Notes: generated from the letters alone by a model not told the origin. Positions 18,099 to 27,923 are shown, counted from the first letter of the stretch. The stretch is DNA of 64,000 nucleotides from Diplocloster agilis (GCF_019042275.1 NZ_JAHQCW010000008.1:1-64000); one strand, 5' to 3'. A program made the numbers and translations.

Positions 18099-20228
18099 AT
18101 GAGAAGAGTAAAAAAAGCATGGGCTTTGTTATTATGCCTTTGCACGGCAATATCGCTCATGCCGACACCAGCATTAGCGGCAGGAATACCGGAGGATTGG
18201 GACGGCACAGTGGACACCTCATGGTATGATCCGGGAAGCCCGAATCAAAGTTATGAGATTGCTTCAGCTGCCCAGCTCGCAGGACTGGCAGAGCTTGTCA
18301 ATGAGGGGAATGATTTCAGTGGCACGACGTTTACACTGACGACCGACATCAATCTCAACGATAAAGAGTGGACGCCCATCGGCAAGGGATATATGGATTG
18401 GGGAACCGGGGAAACCAGTCTGGGCTTTTCCGGTACTTTTGACGGCGGCATGCATACCGTCCAGGGATTATGCGTCACCGTCAATTCCGCCGCTTCCAAT
18501 GACGGATATATCCTTGGCGGCGCAGCATTATTCGGTTATCTCCTTACAGGGACGGTAAAGAACCTCACGGTGAAGGGAAACGTCAGTGTGCAGGATTTCG
18601 GCCCCATAAACGCTCCTATGGGAAATAATGCCGGCATCGTAGGATTTAACGGTGGCGGTATTGTGGAAAACTGTATCAATTATGCAGCTGTCACCGGCTA
18701 TTATACCGGCGCTGGTATCGTGGCTTACAACACCGAAGGAACCATCACCAAATGTACCAACTATGGAAATATCACTGCCCGTACCGGTACGGCCGGAAGT
18801 ATTACCGGCGGAATTGCGGGCTATGCAGATGGCAGCAGTCTTTCTTTGTGCCATAATGCCGGTACCGTTACTTATGTTGGCACGGCAGGCGCTGGTTCTG
18901 TAGGCGGTATCGTCGGTGTTGGGGATGCCCCTCAAAATACGATTCAAAACTGTTATAATTCCGGTACCGTCTCCACCAACTGGAACGAGACATGCGGCGG
19001 TATCATTGGCAGCGCATCTTCAGTAGATATCACTGGTTGCTATAATTCCGGTACCGTCTCCAATTCTGCCAATGCAGCGAAGTGCGGTGCAATCGGCGGG
19101 AGTGTTGGTACAGGTTCTTTCATTGCAAACAGTTATTATTTAGACGTTTCCTGTGGACAGGGATATGCTGCAAGCAGCAGCGTCGAGCCTGAAAATGCGA
19201 ATATCACCGCAAAGACGGCTGAAGAATTAAACGACGCGGACTTTCTTAACATACTCAATCAGTCAAACCCTGTCTGGGGCATTGCGAATGGTGTCGATTA
19301 TCCAGTATTCCTTTTCACCATTCCGGCCGATTATACCGCTGTTGATAAAGCACTTTTGAAGATTCCGTCCGATATGGGCATTTACACCGACGCGACGGTA
19401 AAATCGGTAAACGATGCAGTCAATGCGGTAATTCGGGGGAAATTTGCTGATGAACAGGCTACGGTTACTAAATACGCCACTGCAATCGGGGAAGCCATCG
19501 CCGGTCTTATATACAAGGACGCCGACTATTCCGCCGTGGATCGCGCCATCGCCAAAGCAAATGCTCTCAACAAAGGCGACTATAACGATTTTTCCGCCGT
19601 GGAAGCCGCTGTTAATGCCGTTGTCAGGAACAAAAACATTACTGAGCAGGATGAAGTAAACAATATGGAAAATGCTATCGAGAAGGCCATCGCCGGTCTT
19701 ATATACAAAGACGCCGACTATTCCGCCGTAGATAATGCCATCGCTAAAGCGAACTCCCTCAACAAAGGCAATTACACAGATTTTTCCGCCGTGGAAGCCG
19801 CTGTTAATGCCGTTGTCAGGAACAAAAACATTACTGAGCAGGACGAAGTAAACAATATGAAAAATGCTATCGAGAAGGCCATCGCCGGTCTTATATACAA
19901 GGACGCCGACTATTCCGGCGTGGATGATGCCATCGCTAAAGCGAACTCCCTTAACAAAGGCGATTACACGGATTTTTCCGCCGTGGAAGCCGCTGTTAAT
20001 GCCGTTGTCCGGAACAAGAACATCACTGAGCAGGACGAAGTAAACAATATGGCTCGGGCCATCGAAGATGCTATAAATAGATTGGTTAAAAAGACAACGC
20101 CTACCAGCAGTCCCCAGACGGGTGATACCAGTAAGCTGACTTTTTGGTTTGTCCTGTTTATCCTTTCAAGCGCCGGACTGACGGGAACCGTCCTATATAA
20201 CAATAACAAGAAGCGTAAGACAAACTGA
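18099..20228 (+). CDS. Cell-wall-anchored repeat surface protein (GLUG and FIVAR-like repeats)
   Basis: A 709-residue secreted protein. A signal peptide ends near residue 27 (TPALAAG). Residues about 35-320 are Gly/Asn/Cys-rich GLUG-type repeats (GIVGFNGGGIVENC and NCYNSGTVS units) likely to form a beta-helix. After a linker there are three nearly identical 64-residue alpha-helical units (DADYSAVDxAIAKAN, FSAVEAAVNAVVRNKNITEQD) of FIVAR type. The C-terminus has an LPXTG-like sorting signal (SPQTGD), a hydrophobic helix and KKRK. The ATG at 18099 follows AGGAGG. Likely a phase-variable adhesin under the adjacent invertible promoter. Confidence 0.88.
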   Translation: MRRVKKAWALLLCLCTAISLMPTPALAAGIPEDWDGTVDTSWYDPGSPNQSYEIASAAQLAGLAELVNEGNDFSGTTFTLTTDINLNDKEWTPIGKGYMDWGTGETSLGFSGTFDGGMHTVQGLCVTVNSAASNDGYILGGAALFGYLLTGTVKNLTVKGNVSVQDFGPINAPMGNNAGIVGFNGGGIVENCINYAAVTGYYTGAGIVAYNTEGTITKCTNYGNITARTGTAGSITGGIAGYADGSSLSLCHNAGTVTYVGTAGAGSVGGIVGVGDAPQNTIQNCYNSGTVSTNWNETCGGIIGSASSVDITGCYNSGTVSNSANAAKCGAIGGSVGTGSFIANSYYLDVSCGQGYAASSSVEPENANITAKTAEELNDADFLNILNQSNPVWGIANGVDYPVFLFTIPADYTAVDKALLKIPSDMGIYTDATVKSVNDAVNAVIRGKFADEQATVTKYATAIGEAIAGLIYKDADYSAVDRAIAKANALNKGDYNDFSAVEAAVNAVVRNKNITEQDEVNNMENAIEKAIAGLIYKDADYSAVDNAIAKANSLNKGNYTDFSAVEAAVNAVVRNKNITEQDEVNNMKNAIEKAIAGLIYKDADYSGVDDAIAKANSLNKGDYTDFSAVEAAVNAVVRNKNITEQDEVNNMARAIEDAINRLVKKTTPTSSPQTGDTSKLTFWFVLFILSSAGLTGTVLYNNNKKRKTN
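19493..20068 (+). repeat. Three tandem 192-bp coding repeats
   Basis: Three in-frame copies of a 192-bp unit (64 residues each) are nearly identical at DNA level, differing by a few substitutions. Such identity implies recent duplication and makes copy-number change by slippage or recombination likely. Confidence 0.9.
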
Positions 20229-20249
20229 TTTATTTCCCCCACTATGCGA

Positions 20250-20286
20250 AACCGGCTCCCCTTTCTGGAGTCGGTTTTCTTATTCC
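20250..20286 (+). terminator. Terminator of surface-protein gene
   Basis: AACCGGCTCC pairs with GGAGTCGGTT around a short loop and is followed by TTCTTATT, 21 bases after the stop codon. Confidence 0.75.
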
Positions 20287-20392
20287 TACCCAATATCCGT
20301 CATACCGATTGTATGGGACAATGCCTCAAATACAATACAAACAGCCGGACTAAATCTCTGATGTATGATTTTTCAGAATGAAAGTGATCTTT

Positions 20393-20707
20393 TTATCCTT
20401 TTAATCGTTTCTCAATATCTGATGCACTATATAATACATCGGTCACTGTGACCTTTTCTTCCCGAATCACATAAAAAACCGTATAATTATCAACCAGCAT
20501 TCTTCGAATCTCTTTTGAATGTTCTGGTTCAGAATCCATAATAGAAAAACGGTCTGGGAACTTATCTAATTTTAATATTGCATCGGCAATGCGATTATAT
20601 TGCCCAATTGCATTTTCTGGTGACATTAAGTTGAACGCAATGTAATGATATAATTGTTCCATATCGGCCAATGCTTCATCTGTAATCTCTATCGTATATT
20701 GTATCAT
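20393..20707 (-). CDS. RelE/ParE-family toxin
   Basis: A 104-residue small basic protein. Features are an N-terminal helix (ALADMEQLYHYIAFNL), the conserved PDRFSIMDSE region, and the C-terminal beta strands RRMLVDNYTVFYVIREEKVTVTDV typical of ParE/RelE plasmid-stabilisation toxins. Its start codon overlaps the upstream antitoxin's stop (ATGA), the usual antitoxin-toxin order. ParE members poison gyrase and RelE members cut ribosome-bound mRNA; the sequence alone does not settle which. Confidence 0.88.
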   Translation of the reverse strand: MIQYTIEITDEALADMEQLYHYIAFNLMSPENAIGQYNRIADAILKLDKFPDRFSIMDSEPEHSKEIRRMLVDNYTVFYVIREEKVTVTDVLYSASDIEKRLKG

Positions 20708-21012
20708 ACGCCATGGTTCTCCCTGAATTTTGCAAATGCATTCGCTGCATTCTGTACTCTACCAGCTTCAATATCGTCATAGCCTTTTTTTAGTTTTGCA
20801 TGAAGCTGCTCGTCTGTCATCAGATCAGCGTTAATTTCATCTGGTGCTTTTGGTAATGTTACAGCAAATGGAATACCTCCCGTCAATGATATCTGGTTCA
20901 AATACATATCGATTGCCGTTGACATTGGCACGCCAAGTCTTGATAAAACTGATTCTGCACGTTCTTTTACGATTGGATTAACTCTTAAATTCAATGTAGC
21001 TGTTTTTTCCAT
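20704..21012 (-). CDS. RelB/DinJ-family antitoxin
   Basis: A 102-residue protein with the ribbon-helix-helix opening TATLNLRVNPIVKERAESVL, then MSTAIDMYLNQISLTGGIPFAV, which is diagnostic for RelB/DinJ. It would dimerise, bind its own promoter and neutralise the toxin encoded immediately downstream. AGGAGG precedes the ATG. The pair lies between the surface-protein locus and cluster B. Confidence 0.9.
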   Translation of the reverse strand: MEKTATLNLRVNPIVKERAESVLSRLGVPMSTAIDMYLNQISLTGGIPFAVTLPKAPDEINADLMTDEQLHAKLKKGYDDIEAGRVQNAANAFAKFRENHGV

Positions 21013-21105
21013 AAGTCAAACTCCTCCTATTAATATTATTGTAACGCAAACGTCGTTACTTATCAAGAAATAATTGTACTATGCTAACTAGATCTTATAA
21101 TCACA

Positions 21106-21158
21106 ATTCAAATTATACCGTGTATATATTGTTTCATAAGAAACGGGTATCATACGGG
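21106..21158. repeat. 53-bp repeat, left copy flanking cluster B
   Basis: This 53-bp segment (ATTCAAATTATAC ... GGTATCATACGGG) matches 32381-32433 at 45 of 53 positions in direct orientation. The two copies bracket the whole of cluster B. Confidence 0.7.
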
Positions 21159-21161
21159 CTA

Positions 21162-21284
21162 CTAATCCTTAAAAAATTCGTTGTATTCCACATCAAACAA
21201 TACTTGTAACGCTTTCAAGTTACTGGCTCTGATATTTACAGTCCTCCCATTAACTTCATATAAAAATTTATGCTTAAATGCCAT
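21162..21284 (-). pseudogene. Fragment of XRE-type regulator
   Basis: A 40-residue reading frame whose last 25 residues (NIRASNLKALQVLFDVEY then NEFFKD) match the C-terminus of the two XRE proteins at 33397 and 33740. The helix-turn-helix part is missing and replaced by an unrelated MAFKHKFLYEV start, with no clear ribosome site. Probably a relic of a third copy. Confidence 0.65.
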
Positions 21285-21296
21285 AAAGAAAACTCT

Positions 21297-21349
21297 CTTC
21301 TAAGCAAACAAGTTTTTATTCTTTCACTTGTCTACCCAGAAGGGAGCAT
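21297..21349. repeat. Dispersed short repeat (copy 1)
   Basis: CTTCTAAGCAAACAAGTTTTT ... CTACCCAGAAGGGAGCAT resembles 42433-42478 over its whole length. An inner ACAAGT/ACTTGT stem is conserved between the copies, suggesting a structured or mobile miniature element. Confidence 0.55.
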
Positions 21350-21409
21350 ACTCTTTAAACTTCGCTGTGGGTTCTAACAGCACCGGCAAACCCAGGCCAA
21401 ACAACTTCC

Positions 21410-22678
21410 TTATTTCCCTATCATAATATTGAGAATTTCAATGTCAGTATCCGCCATACCCACTCGCCCAATACGGCCGATATTTGCAATCGTCTGATCA
21501 ATATCTTCCTCAACAAATCCTTCCCCATGTGCAAATGCAAATCCGTCTTTTGCAAGCATATAACTCATAAGAGCCGTATCAACCGCGCTCCGGATCTTGG
21601 ATGCACAACTGGGTTTTGCTCCGTCACAAATCATACCGCCGATGGTGCCCACCGAATTAATGACCGTTTTGCAAATCACCTCGAAACTCTCATCGTACAG
21701 ATACGCCACGCCACAGGCTGCTCCGGTAGCCGCACTGACAGCACCGCAATAGGCAGAAAGGCTTCCAATATAACGTTTCTGATTCAAAGCGACCAGATTA
21801 GACAACACAAGAGCCCGAACCAGTTTTTCATGGGAAACATGAAGCTCCCCGGCATAAACAATAACCGGCATGGAAACAGTCACTCCTTGATTACCGCTTC
21901 CCGAGTTAATCACAACCGGCAGTGGACAGCCTCCCATACGCGCATCTGACCCGGCTGCGGCATAAGCAGCCGCACGAAATTTCACATCATTGCCATAATT
22001 TTTAATAACTTCCGAACCGACATTAACTCCCCAGTTCCTTTTAATGCCTTCTTCCGCAATCGCCGTATTCATCTCAATCTGCCGATTAATAATTTCGCAT
22101 ACATCTTCCATACGAACCTGATTTGCAAAATCATAAATATCGCACATATTGAGCAAAGTTTTATCGCCATTCACCTCAGACTGTGTCTCATCACTTTTTG
22201 TATAAATAATCTCTCCATTATGCTCAATCTTAGTAATATTCGTATGATAAGACCGGATTTCAACTGCTGCACATTTGCTGCCTTTTCTGACTACGCAATA
22301 GATATATAAATTTTCTTCTCCCTCACGAAGGTGAACAGAACAAATCCCCCTCTCAATAAGTTCGCTGGTTTTTTGGCGGTGTGCATCATTTATCTCACTT
22401 AAGACCTCCAGTTTCTTATCGGGTTGTCCTCCTACCGCCCCCAATACCGCTGCAACATCAACCCCTTTTTGACCGCCTGATGCCGGAACTGTTACGCCTT
22501 TTACATTTTTAATAATATTGCCGCTGCAGGTTACGTCTATTTTATCGGGCAATTCACCCAAAACCTGACGCGCTTTCGCCGCAGCATATGCCACAGCTAT
22601 CGGCTCCGTGCATCCGAGCGCAGGAAACAACTCGTTTGCAAGTATGGCAACATAATTTTCGTACAGCATTTTATTCAT
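21410..22678 (-). CDS. cyuA: L-cysteine desulfidase family protein (UPF0597/CyuA), cluster B copy
   Basis: A 422-residue paralogue of the enzyme at 247-1518, with Cys23 in LGCTEPIA, AYCGAVSAATGAACG near residue 315 and CDGAKPSCASK near 350. The cysteine set expected to hold the iron-sulfur cluster is complete. It is moderately diverged from the cluster A copy (different linker around 150-200), so it is not a recent duplication. It is the last gene of the cluster B operon, 85 bp after the M20 amidohydrolase. The predicted reaction is cysteine to pyruvate, ammonia and sulfide, or a similar alpha,beta-elimination on the imported compound's product. Confidence 0.85.
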   Translation of the reverse strand: MNKMLYENYVAILANELFPALGCTEPIAVAYAAAKARQVLGELPDKIDVTCSGNIIKNVKGVTVPASGGQKGVDVAAVLGAVGGQPDKKLEVLSEINDAHRQKTSELIERGICSVHLREGEENLYIYCVVRKGSKCAAVEIRSYHTNITKIEHNGEIIYTKSDETQSEVNGDKTLLNMCDIYDFANQVRMEDVCEIINRQIEMNTAIAEEGIKRNWGVNVGSEVIKNYGNDVKFRAAAYAAAGSDARMGGCPLPVVINSGSGNQGVTVSMPVIVYAGELHVSHEKLVRALVLSNLVALNQKRYIGSLSAYCGAVSAATGAACGVAYLYDESFEVICKTVINSVGTIGGMICDGAKPSCASKIRSAVDTALMSYMLAKDGFAFAHGEGFVEEDIDQTIANIGRIGRVGMADTDIEILNIMIGK

Positions 22679-22763
22679 GATTCTAATCCTTTCTGACTGT
22701 TAATGTACAAGAAATTGAAATGCACCGCATGCGGCAATAATGACCTATTGATACTATCCTATT

Positions 22764-24122
22764 CTAAACATTTAAGTAGTCTTGCAGGGAGCACCCTTCC
22801 ATCAACGAAGAATACGGAGGATTATTTTTTATCCTTTCTTCAAACTCCGCCTTTGCTCTTAATAACAGCTCAGGATTCTCAATCAAATCAAGAGCCAGAT
22901 TTGCCATCAATTTAGCAGATGCGTGCATCCCGCGTTTTGCCGCGTCACTCTTTCCCTGTGCAACTGTTCCCCAGTTGTGAGGCTTCGTCCCCTCAGCTAA
23001 AGTCACACCAAAAAAATGGGTTAGCGGAGCTTTCCAGCTGACATCACAGACATCGGAATGAATCAGCTCCTGTCCGATATTAATGTCGGACCGGTAAGGC
23101 TCTAAAGCCTGCGGATGAGTGCCTACCGCCAGGAATTTCCGGCCATACTCCAATTCTTCTTCTGTGTAATCTAGCGGAAGTAGCTCCTCCATGTTTTCTC
23201 TTAAAGCTTCATTGAGCGTATTGTTCACCAAATAGTTTGCATAGCTGCTGGCAACGAAAGGTCCCGACATTTTAGTACCAGTCATAAGCGCAGCTCCTTT
23301 TGCTATATCTATCACTCGCTGAAATACTTCTTTTAAATAGTTCAGATCCGGATGCCTGAGCTGGTAAAAGCCTTCTGCATGGTCAGGAACCACATTTGCG
23401 GCTTTACCGCCACTATCGATGATGGAATAAGACATTCTGGTATCTTCCTGGACCAATTTTCTGAGAAAATTATAGCCGATATTCATAAGTTCCAGCGCAT
23501 CGAGAGCGCTCCTGCCCTGTTCCGCATGTAGAGCATGAGCCGACACGCCATCCCATTGAAAGTAAGCAGATGTAATTGCTCTTCCTGAAGTCGTAATATC
23601 CCAGTAATGGTATGGATGCCAGGCAATGACAGCATCCACATCATCAAATAACCCCTCGCGAACCATGTAGACCTTTCCGCCCCCGCCTTCTTCTGCCGGA
23701 CACCCGTAATAACGCACAGATGCTTTTATATGGTGTTTTTCCAGATATTCTTTCACAGCGCACGCAGCCTCCATGCTTCCTGCTCCAAACAGATTATGGC
23801 CGCACCCATGGCCGGGAGTTCCCGGTTGAACCGCTTTGGGTTCTGCAACATCAGCCGCCTGGCTTAAGTTTGGCAGCGCATCCAGTTCACCCAAAAAAGC
23901 AATAACAGGTTCCTTTGTTCCCCAATGCGCCACCAACCCCGAGTCCATCCCTGCCGCAGGCATTGTGATTTCAAAACCTCTTTTTTCCATATAGTCTGCC
24001 TGTATCTTTGCAGACCGTATTTCCAAAAAGCTTGTCTCCGCAAATTCCCATACTTTATCGGAAATTTTTTCAAAATCACTTTGCCTGCGTTCGATAATAT
24101 CATTTATCTCTTCTCTAATCAT
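22764..24122 (-). CDS. M20-family amidohydrolase (AbgB-like)
   Basis: A 452-residue metal-dependent amidohydrolase. Metal-ligand motifs are visible: GHGCGHNLFGAGS, PAEEGGGGKVYM with the catalytic Glu pair, and WHPYHYW. The GxCPAEEGGGGK and VSAHALHAEQGRSALDA (dimerisation domain) patterns are closest to the AbgB group, which cleaves N-acyl or aminobenzoyl-glutamate bonds. It sits between the BMP-type permease and the cysteine desulfidase. A role in releasing an amino acid, possibly cysteine, from an N-substituted precursor is inferred from context. N-carbamoyl-cysteine cleavage is one option but belongs to a different M20 subgroup. Confidence 0.85.
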   Translation of the reverse strand: MIREEINDIIERRQSDFEKISDKVWEFAETSFLEIRSAKIQADYMEKRGFEITMPAAGMDSGLVAHWGTKEPVIAFLGELDALPNLSQAADVAEPKAVQPGTPGHGCGHNLFGAGSMEAACAVKEYLEKHHIKASVRYYGCPAEEGGGGKVYMVREGLFDDVDAVIAWHPYHYWDITTSGRAITSAYFQWDGVSAHALHAEQGRSALDALELMNIGYNFLRKLVQEDTRMSYSIIDSGGKAANVVPDHAEGFYQLRHPDLNYLKEVFQRVIDIAKGAALMTGTKMSGPFVASSYANYLVNNTLNEALRENMEELLPLDYTEEELEYGRKFLAVGTHPQALEPYRSDINIGQELIHSDVCDVSWKAPLTHFFGVTLAEGTKPHNWGTVAQGKSDAAKRGMHASAKLMANLALDLIENPELLLRAKAEFEERIKNNPPYSSLMEGCSLQDYLNV

Positions 24123-24169
24123 AGTAACGATACTCCCTTCACTTCCAATCCGGAGAAAGCCGCTCTATA

Positions 24170-25126
24170 TCATGCTTTCTTTCCAACCAGCGCAGACTCT
24201 TCCCTGCGGCGTTTCATCCGTTGAATAATCACAGTGATAGCGAGAACCAGCGTCGTAGCCACATAAGGGAACATGGAAACAAACTGGTTGGGAATACCCC
24301 AGGGCGCGATACGGGAGGCAACGGACTGGGACATACCAAAGAAGACGCAGCCAACGCCGGCAGCCAACGGATTGGCATTTCCAAACTGCATGGCCGCCAT
24401 ACCCATAAATCCTTTCCCTCCGCTCATGCCCTCAATGAAGAAGCAGGAATAGCCCAAAGACAGATGGGCGCCGCCAATACCTGCACATGCCCCTGACAGA
24501 AGGAGGGCCTGCATCTGTTTCTTCCTCACATCAATCCCCGCTGTCATGGATGCCATAGGATTCAAGCCCACAGAACGAAGCCGAAGGCCCCATACCGTCT
24601 TATAAAGCATGTACCAGACCGCAATGACAAGTGGTATAATAAACAGATCCGTCACCGCGTAGCCGCTGAAAAGACTGGAAAGCACCGGACTCTTATTGAG
24701 AAATCCCAAATTCACTTTTGCTATGGCCTGCACCTTATCACTGACAAAGTTTCCGTTAGCCCCAAAAATGGCATTCAACAGGAAACGTGTCCCGGACGCT
24801 GCAATCATATTGACGGAAAGGCCTACAACAAAAATATTCACCTTATAATTCAGATAGGCTTTCCCCATAAACCATGACACCAACACCCCAATCAACATGC
24901 CCGCCAAAACTCCGCATATCCAGCTCCCGGTAAAATAACTGGCGGCAAATCCGAAGAAGGCCCCGAACATAATAATCCCTTCTGCGGCAATATTAACGAT
25001 ATTTGCCTGTCGGCTAATAACTGCACACATGCAAGCATAAAAAATCGGCACAGTAGCTACAAATCCATCGTGAATCAATGTATAGGAAAATATTTTTTCT
25101 AAAATTTCCGACCAATTTGCAAGCAT
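24170..25126 (-). CDS. BMP-type ABC transporter permease (YufQ/RbsC-like)
   Basis: A 318-residue permease with about eight hydrophobic segments. The signature region AEGIIMFGAFFGFA (residues 45-60) and LSGACAGIGGAHLSLGY (210-230) are typical of the second permease of BMP-family (nucleoside-type) importers. It lies 16 bp after the other permease. The pair forms the membrane channel. Confidence 0.88.
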   Translation of the reverse strand: MLANWSEILEKIFSYTLIHDGFVATVPIFYACMCAVISRQANIVNIAAEGIIMFGAFFGFAASYFTGSWICGVLAGMLIGVLVSWFMGKAYLNYKVNIFVVGLSVNMIAASGTRFLLNAIFGANGNFVSDKVQAIAKVNLGFLNKSPVLSSLFSGYAVTDLFIIPLVIAVWYMLYKTVWGLRLRSVGLNPMASMTAGIDVRKKQMQALLLSGACAGIGGAHLSLGYSCFFIEGMSGGKGFMGMAAMQFGNANPLAAGVGCVFFGMSQSVASRIAPWGIPNQFVSMFPYVATTLVLAITVIIQRMKRRREESALVGKKA

Positions 25127-25142
25127 ATTCTTCCCCCCTTCC

Positions 25143-26228
25143 TTATTCCTTCACGTTCATTTCTTTGTTCCGAACAAAAATTTTTCTGACAAATCTGAAA
25201 AATCTCTTATAATCAAACATTTTCTCCATAGAAACAAAAAGAATCATAAGAGGTGTCACCGTATAAATCAGCGCGCTGGAGATACCCGTATAATATTCCA
25301 TACCGCTGCCTCCTGCTCTCGTGAAGGAAATAAAGAAGGAAGAAAGAGGCACCAACGCCAGGTTGTTGTTTACAAGCAGACATGCGATAATGCCCTGGAA
25401 CGCTGAATTCTGTGAAAAATTCTGAATAAAGCTTCCATAAATCCCCAGCACTTCCAGACCTCCGGCAATACCGCCAAGGCCACAACTGAGCATTACCGTG
25501 GCAAGTACCACCCGCTTTGACTTCATGCCCACGGTATCCGAAAACCTTGCATTGGTCGCAACATTTCTGATTTTAAAACCAAACGTTGTTCTAAAGGTCA
25601 AAAAGTACACAAAAATGTAAACCAGAAACGCTACAAAAATTGCCGTACTCGCACGGCTGGGAGAAAGCGGTAATTTCGCAAACATAGCATTTTCCTGAAC
25701 ACGGGGGGTCTGCGGGATTGGTGAACCGGGAGACACCCAAACATTGTTGATCATAAAGTCGCAGAAAAACATTGCCACATAGTTCATTAAAATGGTAGTA
25801 CATGCCTCATTTACGTTATAATAAGCTTTCAGAATACCGCATATGCTGCCATACAGCGCAGCTACGATAAAACCGCACGCCAGACTAATGGGAATGATTA
25901 CAATTTTGGGTAAATCCGGGAGAAGGAACGCCGGCGCCGCCGAGAACATTGCGCCAAGATAAAAGGAGCCCTCAAGTCCTAAATTGAAATAACCGATTCT
26001 TCTTGTCAGACTGTATGCAGATGCAATCGTCAAAATCATAATAAAATCTTCAATCAGAGAACCAAAATTAAACTTGGACCCAAATCCGCCTCGGAACAAC
26101 TGATAAAAAGCGTCGATCGGATTGTGTCCGCATATCGCAATGACCACACCAAAAAGAACAAAAGAAAAAACAAAAGCCAAAACGATTCTTATCGTTGTTT
26201 CAAATTTCTCAGACTTAACTTTTAGCAT
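25143..26228 (-). CDS. BMP-type ABC transporter permease (YufP-like)
   Basis: A 361-residue permease. The FNLGLEGSFYLGAMFSA segment near 80-100, the large NVNEACTTILMNYVA region and the GCGLGGIAGG-like LSCGLGGIAGGLEVLG near 240 match the first permease of BMP-family systems. Its start overlaps the end of the ATPase gene by 14 bp, showing translational coupling. Confidence 0.88.
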   Translation of the reverse strand: MLKVKSEKFETTIRIVLAFVFSFVLFGVVIAICGHNPIDAFYQLFRGGFGSKFNFGSLIEDFIMILTIASAYSLTRRIGYFNLGLEGSFYLGAMFSAAPAFLLPDLPKIVIIPISLACGFIVAALYGSICGILKAYYNVNEACTTILMNYVAMFFCDFMINNVWVSPGSPIPQTPRVQENAMFAKLPLSPSRASTAIFVAFLVYIFVYFLTFRTTFGFKIRNVATNARFSDTVGMKSKRVVLATVMLSCGLGGIAGGLEVLGIYGSFIQNFSQNSAFQGIIACLLVNNNLALVPLSSFFISFTRAGGSGMEYYTGISSALIYTVTPLMILFVSMEKMFDYKRFFRFVRKIFVRNKEMNVKE

Positions 26229-27762
26229 CCGCTTCGCCTCCTAACATCAGCATACCAAGCTTCTCATCCGTCAGATATTCGTCATTGACCACTTCTCCCG
26301 ATATACGTCCTTCATACATAACAATAATTCTGTCGGAAAGAGCCAAAATCTCATCAATATCCGCTGAAATAAGCAGCACTCCAAGGCCTTCACGCTTTGC
26401 CTTATCAATAAGCCGGCGAATTCCCTCAATACTACCGATATCCACACCACGCGTCGGCTGTGCCGCCAGCAGAAGCTTTTTCCCCGGCGCCCCCAGTTCA
26501 CGGGCAACTACAATTTTCTGCGCATTTCCGCCGGAAAAACCCATGGCCAAATTGCGTGGATCCCGCGGCCGGATATCGAAGCGTTCGATTCTTTCTTCCG
26601 AAACTTTCCTCATTTCTTTCTCCGAAATGATGCTGTACTTTGAAAAAGGCGCATCTCCAATCTCTGCCGCCACCAGGTTATAGGTCACCGTATGCTCCTT
26701 ATTCAAGCCGCGGTCATTACGGTCTTCCGGGATATGGGCAAGTCCGCAGTCTCTAACGTAGTGCGGAGCTTTATTGGAAATCACTTTATCACCCAGTATA
26801 ATTTCGCCCTTCTCAACAGGCCTTAAGCCTGCGATCGCTTCTCCCAGCTCACTTTGCCCATTTCCATCAATACCGGCTACACCGAGAACTTCTCCCGCCC
26901 GAACCATAAAAGAAATATCTCTGTTTTTGGATAACTCCCGTTCGGAGGGAACATAGACATTCTTTACCTGTAAAACCGGCTCACCCACTTCAACCATAGA
27001 ACGTTTTCCATCAAGAAACACCTCGCGTCCAACCATCATTTTTGCAAGTTCAGGAATCGTTGTGTCAGACTTATGGACTGTAGCAACATATTTGCCCCCA
27101 CGCATAACACTGATGCGGTCACTGATCGCCATAACTTCTTTGAGCTTATGAGAAATGAATACAATCGTCACCCCATCTTTTCTCATAATATCCAGAATTT
27201 CGAACAATTTGTCGGCTTCCTGCGGAGTAAGAACAGCGGTGGGCTCATCGAGAATCAGTACATCCGCCCCGCGATAAAGAGCCTTGATAATTTCAACTCT
27301 CTGCATTTCACCAACAGATATATTCAATACTTTTCTATCCAAATGAACATTCATCTGGTAGTTTTCTATATAATGATTGATTTTTTTTCGGGCTGCGGTA
27401 AAATCCAACGCCATCTTAGAGTTTCTTTTTGTAGGTTCCACACCAAGAATAATATTCTCAAGAACTGTCATTTCCTTCACAAGCATAAATTCCTGATGGA
27501 CCATTCCAATGCCGTGTTTAATGGCGCTATGCGTATTATATTTACTTAAATCAACTTTCTCACCATTTAAAAAGATTTCACCCTGATCGATTGGATACAT
27601 ACCGTACAGAATTTTCATCATTGTCGATTTTCCTGCACCGTTTTCCCCTATAAGAGAATGAATTTCGCCCTTGAATAAATCGAACCTGGCTCCATCTACA
27701 GCTTTCACAAAAGGAAACTGTTTGTGAATATTTTTCATTTCAACAGTTTTTTGCTGTTGCAT
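26215..27762 (-). CDS. BMP-type ABC transporter duplicated ATPase (YufO-like)
   Basis: A 515-residue protein with two ATP-binding cassettes. The first has Walker A GENGAGKST, signature ISVGEMQR and Walker B LILDEPTAVLTP. The second has a relaxed Walker A (GIDGNGQSEL) and signature FSGGNAQK with AAQPTRGVDIG. This two-domain layout is characteristic of simple-sugar and nucleoside importers. It energises the two permeases encoded next. A strong hairpin separates it from the binding-protein gene upstream, probably lowering its expression relative to that protein. Confidence 0.9.
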   Translation of the reverse strand: MQQQKTVEMKNIHKQFPFVKAVDGARFDLFKGEIHSLIGENGAGKSTMMKILYGMYPIDQGEIFLNGEKVDLSKYNTHSAIKHGIGMVHQEFMLVKEMTVLENIILGVEPTKRNSKMALDFTAARKKINHYIENYQMNVHLDRKVLNISVGEMQRVEIIKALYRGADVLILDEPTAVLTPQEADKLFEILDIMRKDGVTIVFISHKLKEVMAISDRISVMRGGKYVATVHKSDTTIPELAKMMVGREVFLDGKRSMVEVGEPVLQVKNVYVPSERELSKNRDISFMVRAGEVLGVAGIDGNGQSELGEAIAGLRPVEKGEIILGDKVISNKAPHYVRDCGLAHIPEDRNDRGLNKEHTVTYNLVAAEIGDAPFSKYSIISEKEMRKVSEERIERFDIRPRDPRNLAMGFSGGNAQKIVVARELGAPGKKLLLAAQPTRGVDIGSIEGIRRLIDKAKREGLGVLLISADIDEILALSDRIIVMYEGRISGEVVNDEYLTDEKLGMLMLGGEADAKS

Positions 27763-27839
27763 GCCTTTTCCCTTTCTCCCTGCAGGCTATGTATTTAGAT
27801 TGAACGGCTCAAAGACGCCATTCGTCCGCCAAGTGTAAA

Positions 27840-27878
27840 ATACCTGCAGTCAGGCTCATAAAGCCTGGCCGCAGGTAT
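27840..27878 (-). terminator. Intercistronic hairpin (attenuator-like)
   Basis: ATACCTGC and GCAGGTAT pair, with an inner CAGGC/GCCTG helix, between the binding-protein and ATPase genes. No U-run follows on the minus strand, so it is more likely to stabilise the upstream mRNA end or cause partial termination than to stop all transcription. Confidence 0.6.
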
Positions 27879-27923
27879 CATGCAAACCCCCTAAGCGATA
27901 TCAACTAACCAGACTTAATTGAT

